From Sediminimonas sp. (lineage in GTDB: Bacteria > Pseudomonadota > Alphaproteobacteria > Rhodobacterales > Rhodobacteraceae), in the NCBI RefSeq assembly GCF_024637375.1, contig NZ_JAGXFK010000052.1, positions 1 to 33,480 on the forward strand: DNA of 33,480 nt, written 5' to 3'. The notes beneath the pieces are model-generated. The model ran no database searches. It saw nothing but the letters and a program-made list of their open reading frames with translations, and was not told the DNA's origin. Positions 8,663 to 17,328 of this stretch are shown piece after piece (position 1 is the first letter of the stretch; each line of letters opens with the position of its first letter). The position numbers and the translations under genes were made by a program.

Positions 8663-9040
8663 ATGATTGCAAGCCTTATCCAAGTCGCGCTGGGCGGCGC
8701 CATCGGGGCTTCGGCCCGCTATCTGAGCAATGTCGGCGTGATGCGCCTCATTGGCCCCGGCTTTCCCTGGGGCACGCTGGCGGTCAACGTGCTGGGCTCT
8801 TTCCTGATGGGGGTTCTGTTGGTGGTGCTGGCGCACAAGGACGCGATGCGCCTTGCGCCGTTCCTGATGACCGGGCTGCTGGGCGGGTTCACGACCTTCT
8901 CGGCGTTTTCTCTGGACGTGATGACGCTGATCGAACGCGGTCAGATCAACCTGGCGCTGTTCTACGCGATCGGCTCGGTGCTGATGTCGCTGGGGGCGAT
9001 GGTGTTGGCGATGCTGGTGCTGCGCGGTGTGTTTCAATGA
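8663..9040 (+). CDS. crcB: fluoride exporter CrcB/Fluc
   Basis: Fluc proteins are small dual-topology channels that let toxic fluoride leave the cell. The 125-residue product has four hydrophobic segments and the family signatures GGAIGASARY (residues 11-20), GTLAVNVLGSFLMG and TGLLGGFTTFSAFSLD, which holds the phenylalanine-rich pore region. A single copy implies a homodimer. No fluoride riboswitch is visible in the 59 bases before it. A TTGACA lies at 8628-8633 but no convincing -10 follows. The last four bases overlap the next start (ATGA), so it is translationally coupled to the pseudouridine synthase gene. Confidence 0.92.
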   Translation: MIASLIQVALGGAIGASARYLSNVGVMRLIGPGFPWGTLAVNVLGSFLMGVLLVVLAHKDAMRLAPFLMTGLLGGFTTFSAFSLDVMTLIERGQINLALFYAIGSVLMSLGAMVLAMLVLRGVFQ

Positions 9041-10080
9041 GCCGCGTACAAACCATCCCGGTGGCGCCCGAGGACGCCGATCAGCGACTTGATCGTTGGT
9101 TGCGGCGCATGTTCCCGCACCTGCAACAGGGCGCGATCGAAAAGATGTGCCGCAAGGGCGATCTGCGCGTCGATGGCGGGCGCGTCAAGGCCAGCACCCG
9201 GCTGCAAGCCGGGCAAAGCGTGCGCATTCCGCCGCTGCCCGATGCCGGCCGCGCGCCGCCGCCATCCGACGCCCGCGTGTCCGAGGCCGATGCACGCATG
9301 ATCCGCGACTGCGTGATCTACCGCGACGACCATATCATCGCGCTCAACAAGCCGCCGGGCCTGCCCACGCAGGGCGGCAGCAAGCAGACCCGCCATGTCG
9401 ACGGGCTGTCCGAGGCGCTGCGCTTTGGTTTGGATGAAAAGCCGCGCCTCGTGCACCGGCTGGACAAGGATACCTCGGGTCTGCTGCTGCTCGCGCGCAG
9501 TCGCAGCGTGGCCAGCGGCCTGACCGCCGCGTTCCGCCACCGCGCCACGCGCAAGCTATACTGGGCGGCGGTGGCCGGGGTGCCCAGCCCGCGTATGGGC
9601 ACGGTCAAGTTCGGGCTGGTCAAGGCGCCGGGTCACGGCGCCCGTGGCGAGGGCGAGAAGATGCATTGCGTCCATCCCGACGCGGTGGCGGCCACCGAGG
9701 GCGCCAAGCGCGCAGCGACCGATTACGCGGTGCTGTCGGCGCTGGCCAGTCGCGCTGCATGGGTGGCGTTGGTGCCGGTGACAGGGCGCACCCACCAATT
9801 GCGCGCCCACATGGCCGAGATCGGCCACCCGATCATCGGCGACGGCAAGTATGGCGGCTCGGGGCAGGACAACATGGGCGAGGGCTGGGGCGCGCAACTG
9901 GGCGGCGAGATCAGCCGCAAGCTGCACCTGCACGCGCGGCTGCTGCGGTTCGAACATCCCGTCACCGGGCGCACCGTGACGCTGACGGCGGCGCTGCCCG
10001 CGCACATGCGCCACACCTGGGACACCTTCCAGTGGCGCGATGACGAGGTGCCCGAAGACCCCTTCGAGGCGCCGCAATGA
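9037..10080 (+). CDS. RluA-family (RluC-type) 23S rRNA pseudouridine synthase
   Basis: This family isomerises uridines in 23S rRNA. The 347-residue product has an N-terminal S4 RNA-binding domain (DQRLDRWLRRMFPHLQQGAIEKMCRKGDLRVDGGRVKASTRL, split by ordinary turns). A catalytic domain follows with HRLDKDTSGLLLLAR (residues 140-154, catalytic D143), and a later GRTHQLRAHMAEIGHPIIGDGKYG motif. S4 plus RluA catalytic domain fits RluC or RluD; gene order in this group favours RluC, but motifs alone do not settle the target uridines. It overlaps crcB upstream and the HAD gene downstream by ATGA. Confidence 0.9.
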   Translation: MSRVQTIPVAPEDADQRLDRWLRRMFPHLQQGAIEKMCRKGDLRVDGGRVKASTRLQAGQSVRIPPLPDAGRAPPPSDARVSEADARMIRDCVIYRDDHIIALNKPPGLPTQGGSKQTRHVDGLSEALRFGLDEKPRLVHRLDKDTSGLLLLARSRSVASGLTAAFRHRATRKLYWAAVAGVPSPRMGTVKFGLVKAPGHGARGEGEKMHCVHPDAVAATEGAKRAATDYAVLSALASRAAWVALVPVTGRTHQLRAHMAEIGHPIIGDGKYGGSGQDNMGEGWGAQLGGEISRKLHLHARLLRFEHPVTGRTVTLTAALPAHMRHTWDTFQWRDDEVPEDPFEAPQ

Positions 10081-10760
10081 CCGCGCCGCTGCGCCTGATC
10101 GTGTTCGATGTCGATGGCACGCTGGTCGACAGCCAGGTCGACATCCTGGCGGCGATGAGCGCCGCTTTTGCCGCGCTCGATCTGCCGATGCCACCGCGTG
10201 ACACGGTGCTGGGCATCGTGGGGCTGTCGCTGGACGTGGCGATGGCCCGGCTGGCGCCGGGGCTGGGGGCTGCGGGCCATGCCGAACTGGCGGGCGCCTA
10301 CAAGGGCGCCTATGCCGACCTGCGCGCGGGTGGCGATGTTGCGCAAACGTCGCCCTTTTACCCGCACGCGCGCACCACGCTGGATGCGTTGTCGCGGCGG
10401 CCCGAGAACATCCTAGGCGTGGCCACGGGCAAATCGCGCCGCGGCCTGGACGCGCTGCTGGGCGGGCACGGGCTGGATGGGGTATTCACCACCGTGCAGG
10501 TGGCCGATCATCACCCGTCCAAGCCGCACCCCGCAATGCTGCACGCGGCGATGGACGAGGCGGGCGTTACGCCCGACAGCGCCGTGATGATCGGCGATAC
10601 CAGTTATGACATGGACATGGCGCGCGCCGCCGGGGTGCGGGCGATCGGCGTCGGGTGGGGATACCACGGGCCCGCGCGGCTGACCGGGGCCGATCACCTG
10701 TTGGACGATTTCCGCGAACTTCCGGGCCTTCTGGACAGGATATGGGGAGCGCAGACATGA
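10077..10760 (+). CDS. HAD-superfamily phosphatase, phosphoglycolate-phosphatase-like
   Basis: The 227-residue product is a class IA HAD hydrolase. Motif I is FDVDGTLVDS with the nucleophile D11 and acid D13. Motif II is the T of GVATGKS, motif III is the lysine in HHPSKPHP, and motif IV is MIGDTSYDMDMARAAG. A helical cap lies between residues 18 and about 85. Such proteins are often annotated Gph, but sequence alone does not fix the substrate; nucleotide or sugar phosphates are equally possible. It is sandwiched by four-base overlaps between the pseudouridine synthase and ATP12 genes, an arrangement that suggests coupled translation rather than shared pathway. Confidence 0.88.
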   Translation: MTAPLRLIVFDVDGTLVDSQVDILAAMSAAFAALDLPMPPRDTVLGIVGLSLDVAMARLAPGLGAAGHAELAGAYKGAYADLRAGGDVAQTSPFYPHARTTLDALSRRPENILGVATGKSRRGLDALLGGHGLDGVFTTVQVADHHPSKPHPAMLHAAMDEAGVTPDSAVMIGDTSYDMDMARAAGVRAIGVGWGYHGPARLTGADHLLDDFRELPGLLDRIWGAQT

Positions 10761-11473
10761 GCACATCGACCGCGCGGCGTTTCTGGACGAAAGCCGAGCC
10801 CGTCCCGGCAACGGGGGGCCACGAGGTGCATCTCGACGGGCGCCCGGTCAGGACACCGGCCAAGGCGCCGCTGGTGGTGCCCACGCGTGCGCTGGCCGAG
10901 GCGGTGGCGCGCGAATGGAACGCACAGGAAGACAAGGTCGAGCCAGCCACCATGCCGATGACCCGCTCGGCCAACGCCGCCATCGACAAGGTGGCCACGC
11001 AGCATGCCGAGGTAGCCGAGATGGTCGCCGATTTCGGGCGCACCGACCTTCTGTGTTATCGCGCGACGGCACCGAAAGAACTGATCGACAGGCAGGACAA
11101 GGTCTGGACCCCTTACCTGGACTGGGCGCGCGAGGCGCTGGGCGCGCCGTTGGTCACGGTCGCCGGGGTGATGCCCGTTGCGCAGCCCGAGGCATCGTTG
11201 CAGGCGCTGCGGGCGCGGGTGCACGCCATGAGCGCGTTCGAACTGACCGCGTTTCACGACCTGGTGGGCCTGTCGGGGTCGCTGATCCTGGGCTTCGCGG
11301 CGACGCAGGAACTGCGGCCGGTCGGCACGATCTGGGATGCGTCGCGCGTCGACCACCTCTGGCAGGAAGAGCAATGGGGCCAGGACGCCGATGCCGCGCG
11401 CGATGCGGCGCTCAAACGCGCGGCGTTCTTTCACGCCAAGGCGTTCCATGATCTGGCACGCGCTACCGATTGA
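10757..11473 (+). CDS. ATP12-family chaperone protein
   Basis: ATP12 family proteins bind the F1-ATPase alpha subunit during assembly in mitochondria, and occur in alphaproteobacteria. The 238-residue product begins MSTSTARRFWTKAEPVPATG. It shows the family pattern VHLDGRPVRTPAKAPLVVPTRALAEAVAREW split over residues 25-55, the MPMTRSANAAID block, and the conserved C-terminal WDASRVDHLWQEEQWG. I chose ATG 10757, which overlaps the upstream stop by four bases. The longer frame from 10655 is antiparallel noise inside the HAD gene. It ends the four-gene coupled string that starts with crcB. Confidence 0.92.
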   Translation: MSTSTARRFWTKAEPVPATGGHEVHLDGRPVRTPAKAPLVVPTRALAEAVAREWNAQEDKVEPATMPMTRSANAAIDKVATQHAEVAEMVADFGRTDLLCYRATAPKELIDRQDKVWTPYLDWAREALGAPLVTVAGVMPVAQPEASLQALRARVHAMSAFELTAFHDLVGLSGSLILGFAATQELRPVGTIWDASRVDHLWQEEQWGQDADAARDAALKRAAFFHAKAFHDLARATD

Positions 11474-11479
11474 GCAAAT

Positions 11480-11499
11480 CGCGGTTAGCCGCGGCTTTT
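11480..11499 (+). terminator. weak terminator-like hairpin after the ATP12 gene
   Basis: CGCGG (11480-11484) pairs with CCGCG (11489-11493) around TTAG, followed by GCTTTTG. The stem is short but all-GC and is placed seven bases past the stop, so it may end the crcB-ATP12 transcript. Confidence 0.45.
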
Positions 11500-11564
11500 G
11501 CAGCGCCAGGCGTGAACGATTACTTGACGTATTGTGATGAAGCCGCCCAAACTTGGGGTCGCTG

Positions 11565-11608
11565 AAGGGAGTTCCCTTTACAGTATCGTCCCCGGTCGTG
11601 CAGACCGG
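11565..11608 (+). promoter_or_regulatory. two dyads in the bztA leader
   Basis: Two inverted repeats lie in the 179-base gap before bztA. AAGGGA (11565-11570) and TCCCTT (11573-11578) face each other across GT. CCGGTC (11592-11597) and GACCGG (11603-11608) form a perfect six-base stem with a five-base loop. A TTGACG sits upstream at 11524-11529, but the best downstream hexamer (CAAACT, 18 bases on) is poor. The first dyad could be an operator and the second a leader hairpin; neither resembles a named regulator site that I can defend. Confidence 0.35.
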
Positions 11609-11652
11609 ATGAACCGCCAGACCAATGGGCGGGCAATCAGGAAGAGGTAAAC

Positions 11653-12669
11653 ATGAAAAAATCCGTATTCTTCGCTGCAATGACGGCCGCCGGCTTTGCC
11701 GCCGGTGCCGCTGCTGCCGGCACGCTTGACGATGTCAAGGCGCGCGGCACGCTGAACTGTGGTGTGACCACCGGGCTGGTCGGCTTTGCCGCGCCGGACG
11801 CGAACGGCGAATGGCAGGGCTTCGACGTGGCCGTGTGCCGTGCCGTCGCCGCGGCCGTTCTCAGCGACCCAACCGCTGTCGAATTCGTTCCCACCACCGG
11901 CAAGACCCGCTTCACCGCGCTTGCCTCGGGCGAGATCGACATGCTGGCGCGCAACACCACCTGGACCTTCACGCGCGACGTGGACCTGAAGTTCGAATTC
12001 ACCGGCATCAACTACTATGACGGCCAGGGCTTCATGATTCCCAAGGCGCTGGGCGTCAGCTCGGCCAAGGAACTGGACGGCGCCACCGTCTGCATCCAGA
12101 CCGGCACCACGACCGAGTTGAACCTTGCGGATTTCTTCCGCAAGAACAACATGGACTACGATCCGGTGCCGATCGAGACCAACGCCGAAGCGCAACAGCA
12201 GTACCTTGCCGGCGCCTGTGACGTGTACACCACCGACCGTTCGGGCCTGGCCGCGACGCGCGCCTCGTTCGAAACCCCGTCGGATCACGCCATCCTGCCC
12301 GAAACCATCTCGAAAGAGCCGCTCGGCCCGCTTGTGCGCCACGGCGACAACGAGTGGGGCGACGTCGTGCGCTGGACGCTGAACGCGCTCGTTGCCGCCG
12401 AGGAACTGGGCATCACTTCGGCCAATATCGAGGAACTGGCCAAGGGCACCAACCGCCCCGAGGTGAACCGCATGCTGGGCACCGAGGGCACGCTGGGCGA
12501 AATGCTGGGCCTCGACGCCGACTGGGCCAAGCGCGCGATCATGGCCGGCGGCAACTATGGCGAAATCTTTGCCAAGAACATCGGTGAAAGCACGCCGATC
12601 GGTCTGGACCGCGGTCTTAACGCGCAATGGACGGATGGCGGCCTGCTCTATGCTCCGCCGTTCCGCTGA
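11653..12669 (+). CDS. bztA: periplasmic amino-acid-binding protein of the Bzt/Aap ABC transporter
   Basis: This is the periplasmic receptor for glutamate, glutamine, aspartate and asparagine, or a broader L-amino-acid set in the Aap version. The 338-residue product has a signal peptide (MKKSVFFAAMTAAGFAAGAAAAG, cleavage near residue 22) and a solute-binding family 3 fold. Features include LNCGVTTGLVGFA, GEWQGFDVAVCRAVAAAV, LARNTTWTFTRD and CIQTGTTTELNLADFF, which match the Bzt/Aap subfamily. GGAAGAGG about seven bases upstream supports ATG 11653. It leads bztABCD. The hairpin just after it probably favours production of the receptor over the membrane subunits. Confidence 0.95.
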   Translation: MKKSVFFAAMTAAGFAAGAAAAGTLDDVKARGTLNCGVTTGLVGFAAPDANGEWQGFDVAVCRAVAAAVLSDPTAVEFVPTTGKTRFTALASGEIDMLARNTTWTFTRDVDLKFEFTGINYYDGQGFMIPKALGVSSAKELDGATVCIQTGTTTELNLADFFRKNNMDYDPVPIETNAEAQQQYLAGACDVYTTDRSGLAATRASFETPSDHAILPETISKEPLGPLVRHGDNEWGDVVRWTLNALVAAEELGITSANIEELAKGTNRPEVNRMLGTEGTLGEMLGLDADWAKRAIMAGGNYGEIFAKNIGESTPIGLDRGLNAQWTDGGLLYAPPFR

Positions 12670-12683
12670 GCCACATGAACCGG

Positions 12684-12713
12684 AAGGGGCGTGCGCAATG
12701 CGTGCGCCCCTTT
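12684..12713 (+). terminator. intercistronic hairpin between bztA and bztB
   Basis: AAGGGGCG (12684-12691) pairs with CGCCCCTT (12705-12712), an eight-base perfect stem with a 13-base loop and a TTTG tail. It lies 15 bases past the bztA stop. Hairpins at this place in binding-protein operons commonly cause partial termination or protect the upstream message; that role is inferred here. Confidence 0.6.
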
Positions 12714-12816
12714 GCCGACGCTGCAAAGCCAATCACGCAGAAAAAAACCATAAGACGGTCCGCAGCGCGATTCGTGCTGGAAAAAACCATTGGGCCGAAG
12801 ACAGGGAAACCAGACT

Positions 12817-14031
12817 ATGGCGATGCTTACCGAGCCTCCCGCAGAGTCGTTTCGGCTGTCGATGCTGATCAACGACACGCGCTATCGGTCCTACACGTTC
12901 CAGTTCATTGCGCTGATGCTGCTTATCGTGTTCATGGCCTACTTGGGCATGAACCTGGTGCGCAACCTGGCAGAGCAGGGGCAGGACATCTCGTTTCGTT
13001 TCCTCGGCGAGCCTGCCGGGTATGACATCAACCAGACCCTGATCCACTACACCAACCAGTCGACGCACATGCGCGCCTCGATCGTGGGGGTGCTGAACAC
13101 GCTCCTCGTCGCCGTCCTGGGCTGCATCACCGCCACCGTTCTGGGCGTCGTCGCGGGGGTTCTGCGGCTATCGCCCAACTGGCTGGTGCGCAAGCTGATG
13201 GCCGGCTATGTCGAGGCGTTCCGTAACGTGCCGGTGCTGATCTGGATCCTGATCATCTTTTCCATCATGACCGCCGCGATGCCCTCGCCGCGCGCCTTTC
13301 GCGGGGCCGGCTCGGAGGCGTCGATGCTGTTCGACGCGGTGGCTTTCACCAACCGCGGTGTCTATTTGCCCCGACCGATCTGGGAGGCGGGGTCGCTGGT
13401 GGTGGGGCTGACCTTCGTCGCGTCGGTCATTGGCGCCCTCGCCTATCGTCGCTATGCCACAAAGCTGCTTTATGATACCGGGCGGCTGTTGCCGATGGGG
13501 TGGCCCTCGCTGCTGATCCTGGTCGTGCCGACGGTGGCGATCTTCTTTATCCTGGGCCGGCCGATCGGGCTGGAATACCCCGAGCTCGGCGGGTTCAATT
13601 TCAACGGCGGCATCCAGATACGCGGCTCGTTGATCGCACTGTGGCTGGCGCTTGCGGTCTATACCGGCGCCTTCATCGCCGAGAACGTCCGCGCCGGGAT
13701 TCAGGCGGTTTCGGGCGGCCAGACCGAGGCCGCGGCGTCGCTGGGTCTGCGGCCGCGCCGGATCATGAGCCTGATCGTCCTGCCGCAGGCGCTGCGCATC
13801 GTCATCCCGCCGGTCATCTCGCAATACCTGAACCTGACCAAGAACAGTTCGCTGGCCATCGCCGTGGGTTACATGGACGTCACCGGCACGCTGGGGGGGA
13901 TCACGCTCAACCAGACCGGCCGCGCGATCGAGACGGTGCTGATGCTGATGCTGTTCTACCTGATCATCTCGCTGGCGATCTCGGCGGTCATGAACATCTA
14001 CAACAATGCCATGAAGCTGGAGGAGCGCTGA
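12817..14031 (+). CDS. bztB: Bzt/Aap amino-acid ABC transporter permease, first subunit
   Basis: This is one half of the inner-membrane translocation pore. The 404-residue product is long for an amino-acid permease, as is characteristic of BztB/AapQ, because of a large periplasmic insertion. It has a first membrane segment near residues 28-50, then the permease domain with LNTLLVAVLGCITATVLGVVAG and FRNVPVLIWILI. The EAA loop for the ATPase is EAAASLGLRPRRIMSLIVLPQALRIVIPP. I chose ATG 12817 over the TTG at 12790, which lacks a ribosome-binding site; ACAGGGAAA precedes the chosen start. bztC begins one base after its stop. Confidence 0.94.
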   Translation: MAMLTEPPAESFRLSMLINDTRYRSYTFQFIALMLLIVFMAYLGMNLVRNLAEQGQDISFRFLGEPAGYDINQTLIHYTNQSTHMRASIVGVLNTLLVAVLGCITATVLGVVAGVLRLSPNWLVRKLMAGYVEAFRNVPVLIWILIIFSIMTAAMPSPRAFRGAGSEASMLFDAVAFTNRGVYLPRPIWEAGSLVVGLTFVASVIGALAYRRYATKLLYDTGRLLPMGWPSLLILVVPTVAIFFILGRPIGLEYPELGGFNFNGGIQIRGSLIALWLALAVYTGAFIAENVRAGIQAVSGGQTEAAASLGLRPRRIMSLIVLPQALRIVIPPVISQYLNLTKNSSLAIAVGYMDVTGTLGGITLNQTGRAIETVLMLMLFYLIISLAISAVMNIYNNAMKLEER

Positions 14032-14032
14032 G

Positions 14033-15328
14033 ATGTCCGATACGGGGCACCAAACGGCGTTCGTCCGCGCCGAGATCCTGCCCGAGGCGCCACCGCCGAT
14101 ACAGGAGCAGGGTATTTTCAAATGGCTGCGCGAAAACCTGTTCTCGTCGCCGGCCAACACCGTCCTGACCCTTGCGGCGGCCTGGGCGCTCTATCAACTT
14201 GTCACGGCGGTGGCGCCGTGGCTGCTGAACGGGGTCTGGACCACCTCCAGCCTCAGCGCCTGCCGCGAGGTGCTGGACGGAAGCGTCGGCGCCTGCTTCT
14301 CGGTCCTGACTGAGCGCTGGAACCAGCTCCTGTTCGGGTTCAAGTACCCGCCCGAACTGTACTGGCGGCCGCTGTTGGCCCTTGCGCTGTTGTTCGTGGC
14401 GCTGGCGCCGCTGCTGTTTGCCAAGGTGTTTCCGCGCAAGCTGCTGGCGATGACGGCGGTCTATCCGTTTCTGGCGTTCTACCTGATCTGGGGCGGCACG
14501 ATACTGGTGCCGGCCTTCGCGATGCTGGGTTTCGTGGTGGGTTACCTCGTCTACATCCGGCTGGTTTATCAGAGCGCGGCGATGGGGTTGATCGGCGGCG
14601 TCGCGGCGGCGCTGGTGTTGTGGTATTTCGGCGGCTATGTGACCGAACCGCTGGCGAACGTCCTGGCTCTGGAGCCGGTGAAGTCGCGCGATATGGGCGG
14701 CTTCATGCTGAACCTGATGCTGGGCGTGATCTGCGTATCGCTATCGCTGCCCTTCGGCATCCTGTTGGCGCTGGGGCGGCAATCGCACATGCCGATCATC
14801 AAGTGGATTTCGGTGGTGTTCATCGAATTCATCCGCGGCGTGCCGCTCATCACGCTGCTGTTCGTGGCCAACGTCGTGCTGGCCTATTTCCTGCCACCGG
14901 AAAGCAACCTCGACCTGATCCTGCGGGTGATCATCATGATCACCATGTTCGCATCGGCCTATATCGCCGAGGTGATCCGCGGCGGACTGGCGGCGCTGCC
15001 CAAAGGGCAATACGAGGCCGCCGACAGCCTTGGCCTGGACTATGCGCAGTCGATGCAGCTCATCATCCTGCCGCAGGCGCTGAAAATCTCGATTCCCGGC
15101 ATCGTCAACGTCTCGGTGGGGCTGTTCAAGGACACCACGCTGGTGTCGGTGATCTCGATGTTCGACCTGGTCGGCATGATCCGCGGCCCGATCCTGAGCG
15201 CGGCGGAATGGAACGGCGTCTACTGGGAACTGTTCGGCTTTGCCGCGCTGCTGTTCTTCGTCACCTGCTACGGTATTTCACAATATTCCCAGTGGCTGGA
15301 ACGCCAACTGACCCGGGAAAACCAGTAA
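14033..15328 (+). CDS. bztC: Bzt/Aap amino-acid ABC transporter permease, second subunit
   Basis: The partner of BztB in the membrane pore. The 431-residue product has a charged cytosolic N-terminus, then several hydrophobic segments. An additional cluster lies between about residues 120 and 220 ([37 protein letters not shown]) before the permease domain. The EAA motif is [29 protein letters not shown], and [22 protein letters not shown] is the typical segment before it. The extra membrane segments are the known peculiarity of BztC/AapM. It starts one base after the bztB stop and is followed by the ATPase gene 11 bases downstream. Confidence 0.94.
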   Translation: MSDTGHQTAFVRAEILPEAPPPIQEQGIFKWLRENLFSSPANTVLTLAAAWALYQLVTAVAPWLLNGVWTTSSLSACREVLDGSVGACFSVLTERWNQLLFGFKYPPELYWRPLLALALLFVALAPLLFAKVFPRKLLAMTAVYPFLAFYLIWGGTILVPAFAMLGFVVGYLVYIRLVYQSAAMGLIGGVAAALVLWYFGGYVTEPLANVLALEPVKSRDMGGFMLNLMLGVICVSLSLPFGILLALGRQSHMPIIKWISVVFIEFIRGVPLITLLFVANVVLAYFLPPESNLDLILRVIIMITMFASAYIAEVIRGGLAALPKGQYEAADSLGLDYAQSMQLIILPQALKISIPGIVNVSVGLFKDTTLVSVISMFDLVGMIRGPILSAAEWNGVYWELFGFAALLFFVTCYGISQYSQWLERQLTRENQ

Positions 15329-15339
15329 GGAGAACCGCC

Positions 15340-16125
15340 ATGGCCGAGGCCCTGAAAGACGTCAACCCGGCAAGCATGATCATCTCGGACGAGGTGGCGA
15401 TCTCGATCCAGAACATGAACAAGTGGTTCGGGGCGTTCCACGTCCTGCGCGACATCGACCTGACCGTGTATCGCGGCGAACGGATCGTCATCGCCGGGCC
15501 GTCGGGGTCGGGCAAGTCGACGCTTATCCGCTGCCTCAACGCGCTGGAAGAGCACCAGAAGGGCCGCATCGAAGTGGACGGCACCGTGCTGTCCTCGGAT
15601 CTCAAGAACATCGACAAGATCCGCTCCGAGGTTGGCATGGTGTTCCAGCACTTCAACCTGTTCCCGCATCTGACGATCCTGGAGAACTGCACCCTGGCGC
15701 CGATCTGGGTGCGCAAGACGCCCAAGCGCGAGGCCGAGGAAACGGCGATGCATTTCCTCGAAAAGGTCAAGATACCCGAACAGGCCGACAAGTACCCCGG
15801 CCAGTTGTCGGGCGGCCAGCAGCAGCGCGTCGCCATCGCGCGCAGCCTGTGCATGAAGCCGCGCATCATGCTGTTCGACGAACCGACCTCGGCGCTTGAC
15901 CCTGAGATGATCAAGGAAGTGCTCGACACCATGGTGGAACTGGCCGAGGAAGGCATGACCATGCTCTGCGTGACCCACGAGATGGGGTTTGCGCGCCAGG
16001 TCGCCAACCGCGTGATCTTCATGGACCAGGGCCAGATCATCGAGCAGAACGAACCCGAGGAATTTTTCAACAACCCGCAAAGCGAGCGCACCAAGCTGTT
16101 CCTCAGCCAGATACTGGGCCACTGA
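15340..16125 (+). CDS. bztD: Bzt/Aap amino-acid ABC transporter ATP-binding protein
   Basis: The cytoplasmic ATPase powering amino-acid uptake through BztBC. The 261-residue product has Walker A GPSGSGKS at residues 53-60, a Q-loop in [12 protein letters not shown] near 101-112, signature LSGGQQQR from 156, Walker [15 protein letters not shown] from about 176, and an H-loop in [11 protein letters not shown]. It is about 15 residues longer at the N-terminus than GlnQ, as in BztD/AapP. AAGGAGAA precedes ATG 15340. The gene ends 37 bases before the convergent SixA-like gene. Confidence 0.96.
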   Translation: MAEALKDVNPASMIISDEVAISIQNMNKWFGAFHVLRDIDLTVYRGERIVIAGPSGSGKSTLIRCLNALEEHQKGRIEVDGTVLSSDLKNIDKIRSEVGMVFQHFNLFPHLTILENCTLAPIWVRKTPKREAEETAMHFLEKVKIPEQADKYPGQLSGGQQQRVAIARSLCMKPRIMLFDEPTSALDPEMIKEVLDTMVELAEEGMTMLCVTHEMGFARQVANRVIFMDQGQIIEQNEPEEFFNNPQSERTKLFLSQILGH

Positions 16126-16162
16126 GCGGTTTTCGCAAACGGGGCCACCCGCCCTTGGCTTG

Positions 16163-16660
16163 TCAGCCGGTCAGGTCGCGCGGCACTATGAAATCTATCG
16201 TGCGACCGGTGCCTGGTTCGATGCGCGACCAGTCTCTGGCGTCGAAATCGGCGACGAGCGTGGCGCCGGTGGGGTAGGCGCCGAACCGCGGATGCGCGGG
16301 CGGCGTTGCCAGCATACGTTCAGCCAGCCACGCTATTCCCGGATTGTGCGCAATGACCATCAGGCAGCCAGCGTGCCCCGCCGCACGGATCACCGACAGC
16401 AGCGTTGCGGGGTCGGCGTTGTAGAGCCGATCATCAAGGCGCGTCTCGGCATCAAGCGCAAGGCCCCCCAGCGTCTGCCGCGTGCGCCGCGCAGAGGAAC
16501 ACAGCACCAGGTCGGGCAGGTAGCCGTGCGCGCGCAGCCAATCGCCGAGGGCCCGCGCGGCCCGTTCACCGCGCGCGTTGAGCGGGCGGTCGCGATCGGC
16601 GCCGCCGGGGCTGCTCCAGTCGGATTTGGCGTGGCGCATGAGGACGAGGCGCAGGGTCAT
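16163..16660 (-). CDS. SixA-type histidine phosphatase
   Basis: The 165-residue product belongs to the histidine phosphatase (phosphoglycerate mutase-like) superfamily. The catalytic RHG-type motif is LMRHAKSDW (H10 by my numbering from ATG 16660), a second arginine is in SSARRTRQT, and the second catalytic histidine is in MVIAHNPGIAWLAE. The short length with no large insert fits SixA-like phosphohistidine phosphatases, but the substrate is unproven. Its ATG overlaps the TGA of the upstream ferredoxin-like gene (ATGA), so translation is probably coupled. Confidence 0.88.
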   Translation of the reverse strand: MTLRLVLMRHAKSDWSSPGGADRDRPLNARGERAARALGDWLRAHGYLPDLVLCSSARRTRQTLGGLALDAETRLDDRLYNADPATLLSVIRAAGHAGCLMVIAHNPGIAWLAERMLATPPAHPRFGAYPTGATLVADFDARDWSRIEPGTGRTIDFIVPRDLTG

Positions 16661-17328
16661 AGGAAAGCCGCCATGTGAAAGGCCGATTGCGCGTCGAGCC
16701 TGCCATGGGCCTTGCTGACCGGGCAAGCCCGGCGCACGGCGCATCCCCGCGTCATGCAGTCGGCGCCTTCGGGCGTGGCGATATGGGCCTTACACGCAGG
16801 CACCTCATAGCCGGCCGGCGTCAGCGCGCCGACCGGGCAGGCGCTGCGGCAGGGTTGATCGGTGCAGCTTTCACAAGGTGATGCGGCCGGGGGCGGCGGC
16901 AGCTCAAGCCGCGCGCGCAGCGCCAGCGCCCCACGGTAGGACACGAACAGCCCCGCCTCGTCGTGCACCAATAGCCCTACCGGCGAGTCCCAGGCGCGGC
17001 CGGTGCGCCGGGCCCAGGCCAGGAAGGGCGGGTACGGCGGTCCGCCGAAGGGAAAGACCGCCTGTGCGCCGTGCGCGACCGCGATGGCGCCGATCACCCG
17101 GGCTGACCAACGATCCATCGGGTCGGGGGCGCCGTCGCCATATTCGGCGCTGGCGGTGAAGGCGGGCCAGAATGCTGCCGGGTCGGGGCCCAGCATGACC
17201 AAGGTGCCGGTGCCTGCCGGGGCGCTGTAGTCGGGCGTGGGGTGAAACCCGCCCATCACCATCAGCCCCGCGGCGCGGGTGTCGGCCTGCACCGCGTGCA
17301 ACGCTTCGCCTCCGGCGCCGTCAGTCAA
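16657..17328 (-). CDS. ferredoxin-like protein with two cysteine clusters
   Basis: The 223-residue product has a poorly conserved N-terminal domain of about 150 residues and a C-terminal iron-sulphur region. C152-x2-C155-x4-C160-x3-C164-P is one cluster motif; C179, C191, C196 and C202-P supply the second. The layout resembles QueG-like and other soluble dicluster proteins, but the corrinoid-binding and catalytic features of epoxyqueuosine reductase are not evident, so I do not name it queG. It overlaps argB by eight bases and the SixA-like gene by four, placing it in the argB operon. Its redox partner and substrate are unknown. Confidence 0.78.
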   Translation of the reverse strand: MTDGAGGEALHAVQADTRAAGLMVMGGFHPTPDYSAPAGTGTLVMLGPDPAAFWPAFTASAEYGDGAPDPMDRWSARVIGAIAVAHGAQAVFPFGGPPYPPFLAWARRTGRAWDSPVGLLVHDEAGLFVSYRGALALRARLELPPPPAASPCESCTDQPCRSACPVGALTPAGYEVPACKAHIATPEGADCMTRGCAVRRACPVSKAHGRLDAQSAFHMAAFL

